DNA from: Clostridium sporogenes
GTDB lineage: Bacteria > Bacillota > Clostridia > Clostridiales > Clostridiaceae
Assembly (NCBI RefSeq): GCF_001020205.1
Contig: NZ_CP011663.1
Span: 3,100,001 to 3,164,000 of the forward strand
Length of the DNA: 64,000 bases
Direction: 5' to 3'
Part shown: positions 1-8,091 of the stretch, in pieces
Layout of the letters: every line of letters starts with the position of its first letter
How positions within the stretch are numbered: position 1 is the stretch's first letter
Made by a program: the position numbers and the translations under genes
The notes under the pieces: model-generated
What the model saw: only the letters and a program-made list of their open reading frames with translations
Told to the model about the DNA's origin: nothing
The model's database searches: none

Positions 1-725
1 ACATCACATATGGTTCCTATGGCTGCAAATTCCAATAAATCTTTATATTTATTAGGATTCATATTTAGTTTTTCATATAAAAGTTTTGAAAATTTAAAAG
101 CTATACCTGCTCCACAAAGCATTTTAAATGGATAATAACAATCCTTTTGTTTTGGATTTATGATAGCATCTGCTTTTGGTACTATATATTCCCTTTCTCC
201 ATTTTCATTTTCTATAAAAGGTAATTCATGATGATCTGTAATTACCACTGTCATACCTAACTCTTTTGCCCGTTCCACTTGCTCTAATGCAGCTATACCA
301 TTATCACAGGTAATTATAACCTCTACACCTTCCTCTTTTAACTTTTCAACTCTGTCTGTACACATGCCGTATCCTTCTGTTTCTCTATCTGGTATGTAAT
401 AAGTCACATTAGCTTCACATTCCTTTAAAGTAGTGTATAATATTACAGTACTGGTAACCCCATCTGCATCATAATCTCCATAAATGGCTATTTTCTTTTT
501 ATCTATTATTGCCCTTTTTATTATTTCTGTACCTTTGTCCATATCTTTCATTAATAAAGGATTATATAGTTTTTCTAAAGAAGGATTCAAAAAACTCTCT
601 ATATCTTCTAAATTATATATTTCTCTATTAACTAATATCGTACATAAAGTTTCACTTATACGCGACTTATGGGCTATATCTCTTATATTAAATTTACTTC
701 TTCTTAACATCCACTTTTTCTTCAA
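1..725 (-). CDS. recJ: Single-stranded-DNA-specific exonuclease RecJ, N-terminal part (runs off the left edge)
   Basis: RecJ degrades single-stranded DNA 5' to 3' in mismatch repair, base excision repair and RecF-type recombination. The minus-strand reading frame is open from 725 to the window edge and shows the DHH-family signature: YGDYDADG at about residues 82-89, then a CDNG segment and an ITDHHE segment that supply metal ligands. The TTG at 725 is preceded by GAGGTG at good spacing; an in-frame ATG lies five codons later at 710. The C-terminal half, with the DHHA1 and OB domains, is outside the window. Recognition is by motif reading only, but the DHH motifs make the family secure. Confidence 0.9.
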   Translation of the reverse strand, partial: MKKKWMLRRSKFNIRDIAHKSRISETLCTILVNREIYNLEDIESFLNPSLEKLYNPLLMKDMDKGTEIIKRAIIDKKKIAIYGDYDADGVTSTVILYTTLKECEANVTYYIPDRETEGYGMCTDRVEKLKEEGVEVIITCDNGIAALEQVERAKELGMTVVITDHHELPFIENENGEREYIVPKADAIINPKQKDCYYPFKMLCGAGIAFKFSKLLYEKLNMNPNKYKDLLEFAAIGTICD

Positions 726-903
726 GCCAAACACCTCTTCCTTGCTAATTATACCATTAAGGTTAATATTTTTGTATTCATTTTATTTATGTCAATTTTA
801 CATATTCTTATAAATATTATATAATAATCATTATCAAATTACTTTTAAATTATATTTTTTATAATAATATTTATATTAAATTAACACAATGGAGGTTTTA
901 TTT

Positions 904-1722
904 ATGGACAGATTACTTTTTGGAATATCCGGCCTACCCATAGGTGATGGAACTACTAAATTTAATTATAAATCTGGTATAACATATTTAAAAAATATAG
1001 GCTTAGATGCCATGGAATTACCTTTTGTAAGATCCGTTAATGTTACAGATAAAAACAAAGAAGGCATATTAGAGGAAAAAAATAATAATAATTTTTATTT
1101 ATCTGCCCATGGTTCCTATTTTATAAATCTAAACGCAGATGAAATAGAAAAGCAAGAAAAATCTTTGGAAAGAATAATAAAAGGTGCTGAGGGCCTAAAA
1201 AAAGTTCAGGGGAAAAGTTTAATATTTCATCCTGGATTTTATCTTAAGGACTCCAAAGAAGAAACTTTTAAAACTATTTTAGAAAATTTAAAAAAATTAC
1301 CGGATTTAGGAGTAGATTATAGATTAGAAACTACTGGAAAAGGAACTCAATTTGGTTCTTTAGAAGAAAATGTAGCTCTATGTAAAGAAGTTGCCACTTG
1401 CAAATTATGTATAGACTTTTCTCATATACATGCTAGGTCTAATGGTGGTTTAAGAACCTATAAGGATTTTTATAATATATTAAGTTATGTAGAAAAAAAT
1501 TTAGGAAGATCTGCTTTAGATGATATGCATATCCATCTTTCTGGAATACATTATAGTGAAAAAGGTGAAAGAAACCATCTTCCTTTTGAAGAAAGCGACT
1601 TTAACTATATTGCTTGCCTTAAAGCTTTTAAAGATTTTAATATCAATGGTTGTATAATATGTGAAAGTCCAATACTTGAAAAAGATGCTCTTCTTCTTAA
1701 AAATTCTTATTACGAACTTTAA
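904..1722 (+). CDS. Endonuclease IV-family (AP endonuclease family 2) TIM-barrel protein
   Basis: A 272-residue protein resembling Nfo, the zinc-dependent apurinic/apyrimidinic endonuclease, or a sugar-phosphate isomerase of the same fold. Candidate metal ligands occur in Nfo order: SAHGSY, IFHPGF, LETTGKG, a DFSHIHAR segment, HLSGIHYS, a GERNHLP segment and CESP near the C-terminus. The frame could begin at an upstream ATG (889), but GGAGG at 891-895 lies inside that extension and is correctly spaced for the ATG at 904, so I take 904. It is divergent from recJ and close to uvsE, which fits a repair role. DNA specificity cannot be proven by eye because xylose-isomerase-like relatives share these ligands. 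Confidence 0.75.
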   Translation: MDRLLFGISGLPIGDGTTKFNYKSGITYLKNIGLDAMELPFVRSVNVTDKNKEGILEEKNNNNFYLSAHGSYFINLNADEIEKQEKSLERIIKGAEGLKKVQGKSLIFHPGFYLKDSKEETFKTILENLKKLPDLGVDYRLETTGKGTQFGSLEENVALCKEVATCKLCIDFSHIHARSNGGLRTYKDFYNILSYVEKNLGRSALDDMHIHLSGIHYSEKGERNHLPFEESDFNYIACLKAFKDFNINGCIICESPILEKDALLLKNSYYEL

Positions 1723-1733
1723 AATGGAGACTC

Positions 1734-1994
1734 AAAATAGATTTAATTTTAACCCGTAAATATAAATAAATACATTCATAATGCACTTGATTTTGCTAAG
1801 TAGTTCTAAATTTGACTCCATTAAAAATTTTTTATCCAGTAGAAGCATCTTCATTAGCTTCACTACTGGCTCCTCACGTCCTGTGAGGAATTACAAAAAA
1901 TTTTAATTACGCCAAATTAAGAACTACTAAAGCTTATTCATATGCTTATTGCATGTATTTTTTTATATTTACTATTTAAAATTAAATCTATTTT
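1734..1994. repeat. Long imperfect palindrome filling the convergent gap (element A)
   Basis: About 260 bp with arms of roughly 85-100 bp. The outer arms 1734-1752 and 1976-1994 match perfectly over 19 bp and inner parts pair with small interruptions. The centre carries two small hairpins: CAGTAG/CTACTG, and CCTCAC-GTCCT-GTGAGG at about 1872-1888. It occupies nearly all the space between two convergent genes, so it could act as a bidirectional terminator, but it is far longer than a normal intrinsic terminator. It may be a miniature mobile or palindromic repeat; no transposase is seen. Confidence 0.7.
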
Positions 1995-2011
1995 TATTTT
2001 AAGACAACTTA

Positions 2012-3415
2012 TTATTTTATGCTTATTTTTTCGATTTTGCCATCGTTTGTATTACATATATATATATTATCCTCATATATAGCTATTCCATTTGGCTCGT
2101 TCAATCCTTTTTTTATTACTTCTACTTTTTTATTTAAAATGTCTGCTTTTATTATTCTATTGTTATAGGTGTCCGCTATATATAATATATTATCTTTATA
2201 TTTTAAATCCAAAGGATGTTGAAGCATGGTATTTTCAAAACTTCCTACTTTGTTTCCAAAATAAAACAATCCTTTCCCTATAAGTGTATGAACTTTATGT
2301 TCTTCTAAATCTGCATATCTTATAGAACTGGTTTCTGAATCTACAAAGTATAGTCTTTTTTTTCCATCATAACATAAAGCTGATGTCTGTGCTAATAAGC
2401 ATTTATCAAAACTTCCATCTCTTATATTTTCTCCCCCTGTACCTATATGACTTTCTATACTTTTATCTTTCATATTGTATTTCCAGATTTGATGATTTCC
2501 TGCCATAGCTATATATATACAGTCTTCTAATATCTCTAAATCCCAAGGAGAATTTAAACTTACATTTAAAGCATCTCCCTTTGCCATAGGACTATATTCC
2601 TTTTGTCCATTCCCTGCTATAGTTTTGACCATTTCCTTTTCTAAATCACATTCCCTTATGAAATGGTTTTCAGTATCTGCAACATAGATCTTATTTTTTA
2701 TAAATCTTAGCCCTTCTGGAGCTTTAAATTGAGCTTCTCTAAAATCTCCATCTTTTAATCCATATTCACTACTACCTATTGTTTTTATTTTTTCTAAGTT
2801 TTGATCTAATATTACTATTCTATTTTTGCCTTTTTCTGAAAAGGCTATTAATCCATTTTCATTTATAGATATTTTGGATGGATATATATATTCTTCTTTT
2901 TCACATTTGTTTTCTAAAATTATATTTTCCTCTGACCAATTTATATTATCAAAGTATTCTATTGTGTCACCTATTATTTGGTCCAATAGTTCTCTATTAC
3001 CTTCTCCTGATACCATAGCAAAAGCATAACCCTCTGGATCTATTAATACAAATGTTGGCCATGCATTTACAGTATAGCTATCCCATATACTTTTATTTTT
3101 ATCATTTACGACTGGATGATTTATTCCGTATTTTTTCATAGCATTTAATATAGCTTTGCTGTTCTTTTCATATTTAAATTTAGGAGAATGTACTCCTATA
3201 ACCTGTAACTTATTCTTATATTTATCTTCTAAATATTTTAGATCATCTATTACATGTATGCAATTTATACAGCAAAAAGTCCAAAAATCTAAAAGTATAA
3301 CTCTATTTTTTAGTTTATCCAAATTTGTCCTCTTGGTACCTAGCCACTCTATGGTCATTGGGAAATTAGGGGCATGAACTCTAGCATTTTTATACTTTTC
3401 ATACAAATTACTCAT
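2012..3415 (-). CDS. NHLRC2-like thioredoxin / NHL-repeat protein
   Basis: A 467-residue soluble protein. Residues ~15-150 form a thioredoxin-like (AhpC/TSA) domain with a CCINC redox motif at 48-52 in place of the usual CxxC, and a cis-proline region NAWPTFVLID. From ~170 to the end are NHL beta-propeller repeats, each with phrases like YVADTENHFI or YIADTYNNRI. The order matches animal NHLRC2 and its bacterial relatives. There is no signal peptide, so it should be cytoplasmic; the substrate is unknown. The ATG at 3415 is the only usable start: the frame closes within ten codons upstream. The ribosome binding site AGGAGGG (3445-3451) is 29 nt away, but a 9-bp hairpin lies between, see findings. 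Confidence 0.85.
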   Translation of the reverse strand: MSNLYEKYKNARVHAPNFPMTIEWLGTKRTNLDKLKNRVILLDFWTFCCINCIHVIDDLKYLEDKYKNKLQVIGVHSPKFKYEKNSKAILNAMKKYGINHPVVNDKNKSIWDSYTVNAWPTFVLIDPEGYAFAMVSGEGNRELLDQIIGDTIEYFDNINWSEENIILENKCEKEEYIYPSKISINENGLIAFSEKGKNRIVILDQNLEKIKTIGSSEYGLKDGDFREAQFKAPEGLRFIKNKIYVADTENHFIRECDLEKEMVKTIAGNGQKEYSPMAKGDALNVSLNSPWDLEILEDCIYIAMAGNHQIWKYNMKDKSIESHIGTGGENIRDGSFDKCLLAQTSALCYDGKKRLYFVDSETSSIRYADLEEHKVHTLIGKGLFYFGNKVGSFENTMLQHPLDLKYKDNILYIADTYNNRIIKADILNKKVEVIKKGLNEPNGIAIYEDNIYICNTNDGKIEKISIK

Positions 3416-3421
3416 ATATTT

Positions 3422-3451
3422 ATAAGGATAATTATATCCTTATTCCCTCCT
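3422..3451 (-). promoter_or_regulatory. Ribosome binding site separated from ATG by a hairpin (NHLRC2-like gene)
   Basis: On the minus strand the order is AGGAGGG (3451-3445), one base, a perfect 9-bp stem with 4-base loop (ATAAGGATA/TATCCTTAT, 3443-3422), six bases, then ATG at 3415. If the stem folds, the effective spacing is about 7 nt, which is optimal; if unfolded it is 29 nt, which is poor. The structure could tune translation by temperature or by a binding factor. Confidence 0.6.
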
Positions 3452-3564
3452 CTCAAATTTCCTCATTATTATTATTGTATAGTATACTATTATATATAAA
3501 TTAATTTTTATATTCTTTAAACTTTATATATTAATAAAACTATATTCTTATTTATGTTTATTTT

Positions 3565-3637
3565 AGTCGTGAAAAAATTATTATAATTAAAAACTATCCA
3601 CATACTTTTTAATTATAATAATTTTCCGACTTTTTTA
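3565..3637 (+). terminator. Strong terminator-like hairpin upstream of uvsE
   Basis: A perfect 20-bp AT stem (3574-3593 with 3606-3625) extended by AGTCG/CGACT and followed by TTTTTT at 3632-3636. It sits in the divergent gap between the NHLRC2-like gene and uvsE, where no gene needs terminating, so it may be an attenuator in a long uvsE leader or end a small RNA. A second, weaker stem AGAAATTT/AAATTTCT follows at about 3651-3693. The rest of the 3416-3865 gap is AT-rich sequence with no ORF. Confidence 0.55.
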
Positions 3638-3865
3638 CAAGGATAGTAACAAGAAATTTCAATATATTCATTAAATATATGCAAATTTCTACAAATAATA
3701 ATATTATCATTTACATTTAATGTTTTTTATATAATATGCTTAATACATACTATGTATAAATATATTTTTAGGTTATAATCCATACTATTTAAATCTGATG
3801 TTATAATATATAAAAATATCTTGTTTTTTATTTTTAAAATTGTTTATATAAAAAGGAGTTTAAAA

Positions 3866-5137
3866 ATGAGAATAGGTTACGCTTGTATTCCAATAACTAT
3901 AGATGCTAAAAATTCTAGAAGCTTTATGCTTAAAAATTTTTCTTATGAAAAATTTTATGAAATCTGTAAATTAAATTTACAGGATCTTTATTCTATATTA
4001 AATTATAATATCTCTAAAGATATTTACATGTTTAGAATAAGTTCTGATATCATTCCCTTTGCTAGTCATCCCATTAACAATATAAAGTGGTGGAACTTAT
4101 TTAAAGAAGAGTTTTATAAATGCGGTAATTTTATAAAGGAAAATAATATAAGGGTATCTATGCATCCTGGTCAATACACTGTACTAAATTCTCCCTCAGA
4201 GGTAGTAGTAAAAAAAAGTATCCAAGATATAGAATATCACACTAAATTTTTAGATTCTTTAGAGGTGGATTATTCAAATAAAATAGTTCTTCATTTAGGT
4301 GGAGTTTATAATAATAAGTTAGAAGCTATGAAACGCTTCAAAAACAATTTTAAATATCTTTCAAATTCAGCAAAAAAAAGATTAGTATTGGAAAATGATG
4401 AAAGAAATTATGATATAAAAGATATACTCTCTATATGTAATAGTATATACGTTCCTGCTGTTTTTGATAATCTTCATCATAGAATAAAGATGAATAAAAA
4501 TTTTGATGAATTAGAAGAAATAAAAGAAATACTAAACCAAGTTAGCTGCACTTGGATGAAAGAAGACGGCAATATTAAAATTCATTATTCTAATCAAAAT
4601 CCTTACAAAAAACCTGGTGCTCACTCTCAATTTATATTTTTAGATGACTTCTTAAAATACTACGATCTTTTAAAAGAGTTTGATGCGGATAGTATGCTGG
4701 AGGTTAAAGACAAAGAAATATCTGCTATAAAATGCATAAATTCATTAAAAGAGATTCATAAAAAAAGTTTTCTTTATGATGAATGGGCTAAATATAAATA
4801 TTCTGTTATGGAAAAAAACTACACTCTTTATAGAGAGTGCAGTAAATTAGTTAATTCTAATATAGAGAATAAAACTATAAAATTTTATAACTTTATAGAT
4901 AAAAGCTTACTTAATGATTTTGATAAAAAAAATTACAAAAATACCCTTCTCCATGTTTATGGCTATGTAAAAGATAAGGTTACTGAAAAAGAAAAAGCTA
5001 ACTTTTATTCTATATATAAAGACTTTGAAAAAGATTCTAACATAGAATTATGTAAAAAAATCAAAAAACTTTTACATAGATTATGCAAAAAATATAATGT
5101 AGACTACATTCTTAATTCCTATTATTTTATTTACTAA
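3866..5137 (+). CDS. uvsE: UV DNA damage endonuclease UvsE/UVDE
   Basis: UVDE nicks DNA immediately 5' of UV photoproducts and other lesions, starting an alternative excision repair. The family motifs occur in order: FRISSDIIPFASH near residue 56, HPGQY near 100, LHLGG near 142, LENDE near 175, FDNLHHR near 199, GAHSQ near 250 and EVKDKE near 280, which together form the metal-binding TIM barrel. I start at the ATG at 3866 because AAAAGGAG lies seven bases upstream; the frame is open 15 codons further but without a site. The resulting 423 residues fit the family, with a helical C-terminal extension of about 110 residues. In spore formers this enzyme protects germinating spores from UV. Confidence 0.93.
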   Translation: MRIGYACIPITIDAKNSRSFMLKNFSYEKFYEICKLNLQDLYSILNYNISKDIYMFRISSDIIPFASHPINNIKWWNLFKEEFYKCGNFIKENNIRVSMHPGQYTVLNSPSEVVVKKSIQDIEYHTKFLDSLEVDYSNKIVLHLGGVYNNKLEAMKRFKNNFKYLSNSAKKRLVLENDERNYDIKDILSICNSIYVPAVFDNLHHRIKMNKNFDELEEIKEILNQVSCTWMKEDGNIKIHYSNQNPYKKPGAHSQFIFLDDFLKYYDLLKEFDADSMLEVKDKEISAIKCINSLKEIHKKSFLYDEWAKYKYSVMEKNYTLYRECSKLVNSNIENKTIKFYNFIDKSLLNDFDKKNYKNTLLHVYGYVKDKVTEKEKANFYSIYKDFEKDSNIELCKKIKKLLHRLCKKYNVDYILNSYYFIY

Positions 5138-5279
5138 AATTAGAATATTAAAACTATAGCATTTTCGCCAAATTAAAGATTTTAATAAATCCTTCTAAAT
5201 TAATAAAAGACTATTTCAGGCAAAAAAGCTTTAGCTAAATCTTAGAAGAACTTAGTTTAATATAAATTTTTATTAATAA
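5138..5279. other. Convergent gap with partial inverted repeats (element D)
   Basis: The 142 bp between uvsE and the M16 peptidase contain imperfect inverted repeats (TTCTAA with TTAGAA; ATTAATAAAA with TTTTATTAAT) and the phrase CGCCAAATTAA, also present in element A. It is probably a weak bidirectional terminator and possibly a decayed relative of element A; the similarity is short and may be chance. Confidence 0.35.
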
Positions 5280-6497
5280 TTATTGTAATATCTGTATAAC
5301 TTTATTTTTTAAGATCTTTTTCAATACTTTTTTTATATTTTCTTCTTTTATTAAATATAAATCTTCTATAGGATCATTTATATTTAAACTATCCTCATAC
5401 ATAAGTTCAGAAGTGGTAATATCTAAAGCTAATCTTATAGACATTTCATGACGTATAGCTTTTTTAAGTTTTATACTTTTTAAGGCTCTACGTATATTTT
5501 TTTTTGTAAAATATTCTTCGTTATCTATTATTTCTTCTAAAATTTTGTCCATTATATTAATAGCTTTACTTACTTTTTCTTTGGATGTACCCATATAAAA
5601 ATCAAATAACTTTATACCTCTTTCATTTTTAAAATTGCTCCCTAAATCATAGGCTAAGGCATTTTTAGTCCTAATATTATGAAACAAAATGCTACTTGTT
5701 CCTTCTGCAAATATCTCATTAAATATTTTAAGGGTTATTATTTCTTCTTTATTTAGACTATGAATATCATAGCTATATATTATTTTAGCTCCTTCCATAC
5801 CCTCTTTATAATTAGTATAAATATTTTCTTTTCTATTTTCATATCTTACTTTTTCTATTTTTCTGTAAGGTTTATTAAAGTTTTTAAAAAATTTCTTTAC
5901 ACTTTTTATAGTTTCCTCTTTATCCATTGGTGTTACTATGGTAATTACACAATTTTCAGGGGTATAGTAGGCATTATAAAAATTTTTTAGATGCTTTAAA
6001 GTAATATTTTTAATACTTTTCTCATTTCCTATAATCAATTCTTTTATTCTTCTTTCTCTAAAAGAATTTTTTAGCATTTGATCCTCACAAAATTGATAAG
6101 TATCTTCTCTCCATTCTTTTAATTCCTCTAATATAATAGATTTCTCTTCCTGAAAAGCTTTTTCTTCAAACTTTGGATTTAATAATATATCACTATAAAA
6201 ATCTAAGGCTTTTTCTAAATCTTCCTTTAAAAAACTTCCATAATACACTGTATAAGGATAATTAGTCATGGCATTTTCAAATCCAAAAATACTATCCGCT
6301 AAAATATTTATTTCTTTCTCTGTTCTATTAAAGGTTCCCTTAGACACCATATGCTCTACAGCATGAGCTGTACCAAAAGGAAACTCATCTTTTTCTTCTA
6401 AAGCCCCCGCATTAAAACCTATAGATATAGAGCTTATATTACTTAAAGTTCTTTCATAAAATACTCTTATTCCATTTTCTAATTTAACTTTTTCCAT
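5280..6497 (-). CDS. M16 family zinc metallopeptidase
   Basis: A 405-residue peptidase of the pitrilysin/processing-peptidase family. The inverted zinc motif HAVEH lies at residues 45-49, with downstream acidic residues in the EEKSIILEELKE helix for the third ligand, and the C-terminal domain has the R..LAYD motif that closes the substrate chamber. No signal peptide, so it probably works in the cytosol on short peptides. The start is the ATG at 6497; a TAA stop sits two codons upstream in frame. As in the NHLRC2-like gene, the ribosome site GAGAGGTG (6531-6538) is separated from the ATG by a perfect hairpin. Physiological substrate unknown. Confidence 0.88.
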   Translation of the reverse strand: MEKVKLENGIRVFYERTLSNISSISIGFNAGALEEKDEFPFGTAHAVEHMVSKGTFNRTEKEINILADSIFGFENAMTNYPYTVYYGSFLKEDLEKALDFYSDILLNPKFEEKAFQEEKSIILEELKEWREDTYQFCEDQMLKNSFRERRIKELIIGNEKSIKNITLKHLKNFYNAYYTPENCVITIVTPMDKEETIKSVKKFFKNFNKPYRKIEKVRYENRKENIYTNYKEGMEGAKIIYSYDIHSLNKEEIITLKIFNEIFAEGTSSILFHNIRTKNALAYDLGSNFKNERGIKLFDFYMGTSKEKVSKAINIMDKILEEIIDNEEYFTKKNIRRALKSIKLKKAIRHEMSIRLALDITTSELMYEDSLNINDPIEDLYLIKEENIKKVLKKILKNKVIQILQ

Positions 6498-6502
6498 AAT
6501 TT

Positions 6503-6538
6503 ATATTTTAATCAAAAATTAAAATATTATCACCTCTC
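6503..6538 (-). promoter_or_regulatory. Ribosome binding site separated from ATG by a hairpin (M16 gene)
   Basis: Minus-strand order: GAGAGGTG, three bases, a perfect 10-bp stem with 5-base loop (6527-6518 with 6512-6503), five bases, ATG at 6497. Folded spacing is about 8 nt; linear spacing is 33 nt. It is the second case within 3.1 kb of the same arrangement. Confidence 0.6.
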
Positions 6539-6691
6539 TTAATTTAATTAATTCTTATTTTTTAAAATTAAAATTTTATATATTATAAGCTTATACTTAT
6601 TTTATATAAGTTTCTAGTGTATATTTAAAGTAGCCTTATAGAATTAAACTATTATTTAACATCAAACCTTGCTTAATTATAAGTATCTCAT

Positions 6692-6731
6692 TTGAAAAAT
6701 TATACTTTTAAGTATAATATTATGGTATAAT
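6692..6731 (+). promoter_or_regulatory. gtrA promoter region with an 18-20 bp palindrome
   Basis: TTGAAA (6692-6697) and TATAAT (6713-6718) make a possible promoter with a 15-bp spacer. The palindrome ATTATACTT-TT-AAGTATAAT (6699-6718) covers the spacer and -10 and could be a repressor operator. A second TATAAT lies at 6726-6731. In such AT-rich DNA the palindrome may be chance. Confidence 0.35.
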
Positions 6732-6776
6732 TTATGTTAAAATATTAATTATCTTATATAGAATAGAAGGGGTTTT

Positions 6777-7187
6777 ATGATTAAAAATAACAGTTTTATA
6801 GAATTCATAAAATATGCCTCCATAGGAGCTTTGAATGTACTTATAGATTTTTTAGTATTAAATTTATTATGGTCTTTTACTGGTATGTATAGTGGAAATA
6901 TTAATTATTTATTTAAGCTTATTTCTTTTTCAATTTACTCTATAAACGGATATTTTTTAAATAAAAAATTTACATTTAAAACAAAGGATAGCTCCTATAT
7001 TCAATATGCCTCTGTAATTGGAATAGCTGCCATACTAAATGGTATAATATTATCTAATCTATCTTCTTACAATTTATTAAATGTATCTCAAGTTCTTTGG
7101 TCCAATATATCTGAGCTTATAGCCTCAATGGGTACAGGTATTTTGTCCTTTTTAATAAATAAATTTTTTATATTCAAAAGAGACTAA
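6777..7187 (+). CDS. GtrA-family small membrane protein
   Basis: A 136-residue protein with four predicted membrane helices (about residues 12-30, 42-58, 78-98, 105-126), ending in the FLINKFFIFKRD tail, and with YFLNKKFTFK in the loop after the second helix; both are typical of the GtrA family. GtrA proteins are thought to flip or carry bactoprenol-linked sugars for cell-surface glycosylation. The ATG at 6777 follows AGAAGGGG by five bases. No glycosyltransferase is adjacent, so its substrate is open; the deglycase-like gene 68 bp downstream is probably unrelated in function. Confidence 0.8.
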   Translation: MIKNNSFIEFIKYASIGALNVLIDFLVLNLLWSFTGMYSGNINYLFKLISFSIYSINGYFLNKKFTFKTKDSSYIQYASVIGIAAILNGIILSNLSSYNLLNVSQVLWSNISELIASMGTGILSFLINKFFIFKRD

Positions 7188-7254
7188 TACTATTGTTTTA
7201 ATAAATTGTATAAAACTATTATAGTAACCCAATAAGATTAAAGGAGGAATATTT

Positions 7255-7806
7255 ATGACAAAGGTTTTAATATTTATAGCAGAGGGCTTTGAAGAAATTG
7301 AAGCTCTAACTGTAGTAGATGTATTAAGAAGAGCTAATATTCAATGTGATATGTGCAGTATTAATTCTAATAAAGAAATAAAAGGTGCTCATAATATTTT
7401 GGTTAACGTAGATAAAACTTTAAAAGAAATCAAAAGTAATGAATATAGAGCTTTGGTTATTCCTGGGGGTATGCCTGGCGCTATTAATTTAAAAGATAAT
7501 AATAAAGTAATAGATTTAATAAAAGAATTTAATAAATCCGAAAAATTAATAGCTGCCATATGCGCAGGTCCAATAGTTTTAAGCAAAGCAAACATAATAA
7601 AAGGCAAAGAAGTTACTTCCTATCCTGGTTTTGAAGAGGATTTAAAAGAAGGTATTTACAAGGAAGACTTAGTTGTTCAAGATGGAAATATAATAACTAG
7701 TAGAGGACCTTCTGCAGCAATATATTTTGCCTTTAAAATATTAGAAAATTTAAAGAAAGATTCTGTAAAAGAAATAAAAGAAGATATGCTTTTACACCTT
7801 ATTTAA
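7255..7806 (+). CDS. DJ-1/PfpI superfamily protein (YajL/ThiJ type)
   Basis: A 183-residue protein of the DJ-1 subfamily. The nucleophile elbow AAICAGP places the reactive cysteine at residue 103, and the partner glutamate lies in EGFEEIEA at 10-17, as in human DJ-1 and E. coli YajL. Proposed roles are protection against oxidative and carbonyl stress; deglycase activity is debated. AAAGGAGG stands eight bases before the ATG. A strong hairpin downstream (7895-7950) should end transcription. Confidence 0.88.
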   Translation: MTKVLIFIAEGFEEIEALTVVDVLRRANIQCDMCSINSNKEIKGAHNILVNVDKTLKEIKSNEYRALVIPGGMPGAINLKDNNKVIDLIKEFNKSEKLIAAICAGPIVLSKANIIKGKEVTSYPGFEEDLKEGIYKEDLVVQDGNIITSRGPSAAIYFAFKILENLKKDSVKEIKEDMLLHLI

Positions 7807-7894
7807 AATTATTTTTATCTTATATATAATAAAAAAGTAATAATAATTAAATAAAATATTTTCACGCTATCTTTACTATTAATGAAATATGAAA

Positions 7895-7956
7895 AAACAT
7901 ATGTGGTTATAAACTAATAGATTCAACTACCTTTTATACCACATATGTTTCTTTAT
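7895..7956 (+). terminator. Intrinsic terminator after the DJ-1 family gene
   Basis: A perfect 13-bp stem (AAACATATGTGGT at 7895-7907 with 7938-7950) followed by a T-rich tract. The mirror strand also has an A/T flank, so it may serve the minus-strand glpP transcript as well. Confidence 0.7.
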
Positions 7957-8091
7957 ATCTCTTAATTATAATCCTATATTTAAATTATAAAATTCTATAT
8001 ATGTTTTATTCTATAAACACATCTACTATATTTTACACTAAATTAAATGGATCAATCTATCCTATTACTATATTTCATATAACTTATATAT

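Noticed and set aside
484..813. Plus-strand ORF of 109 codons near the left edge
   Set aside because: It lies antisense to recJ, whose DHH motifs are unmistakable, and has no ribosome binding site; its hydrophobic translation is an AT-rich shadow.
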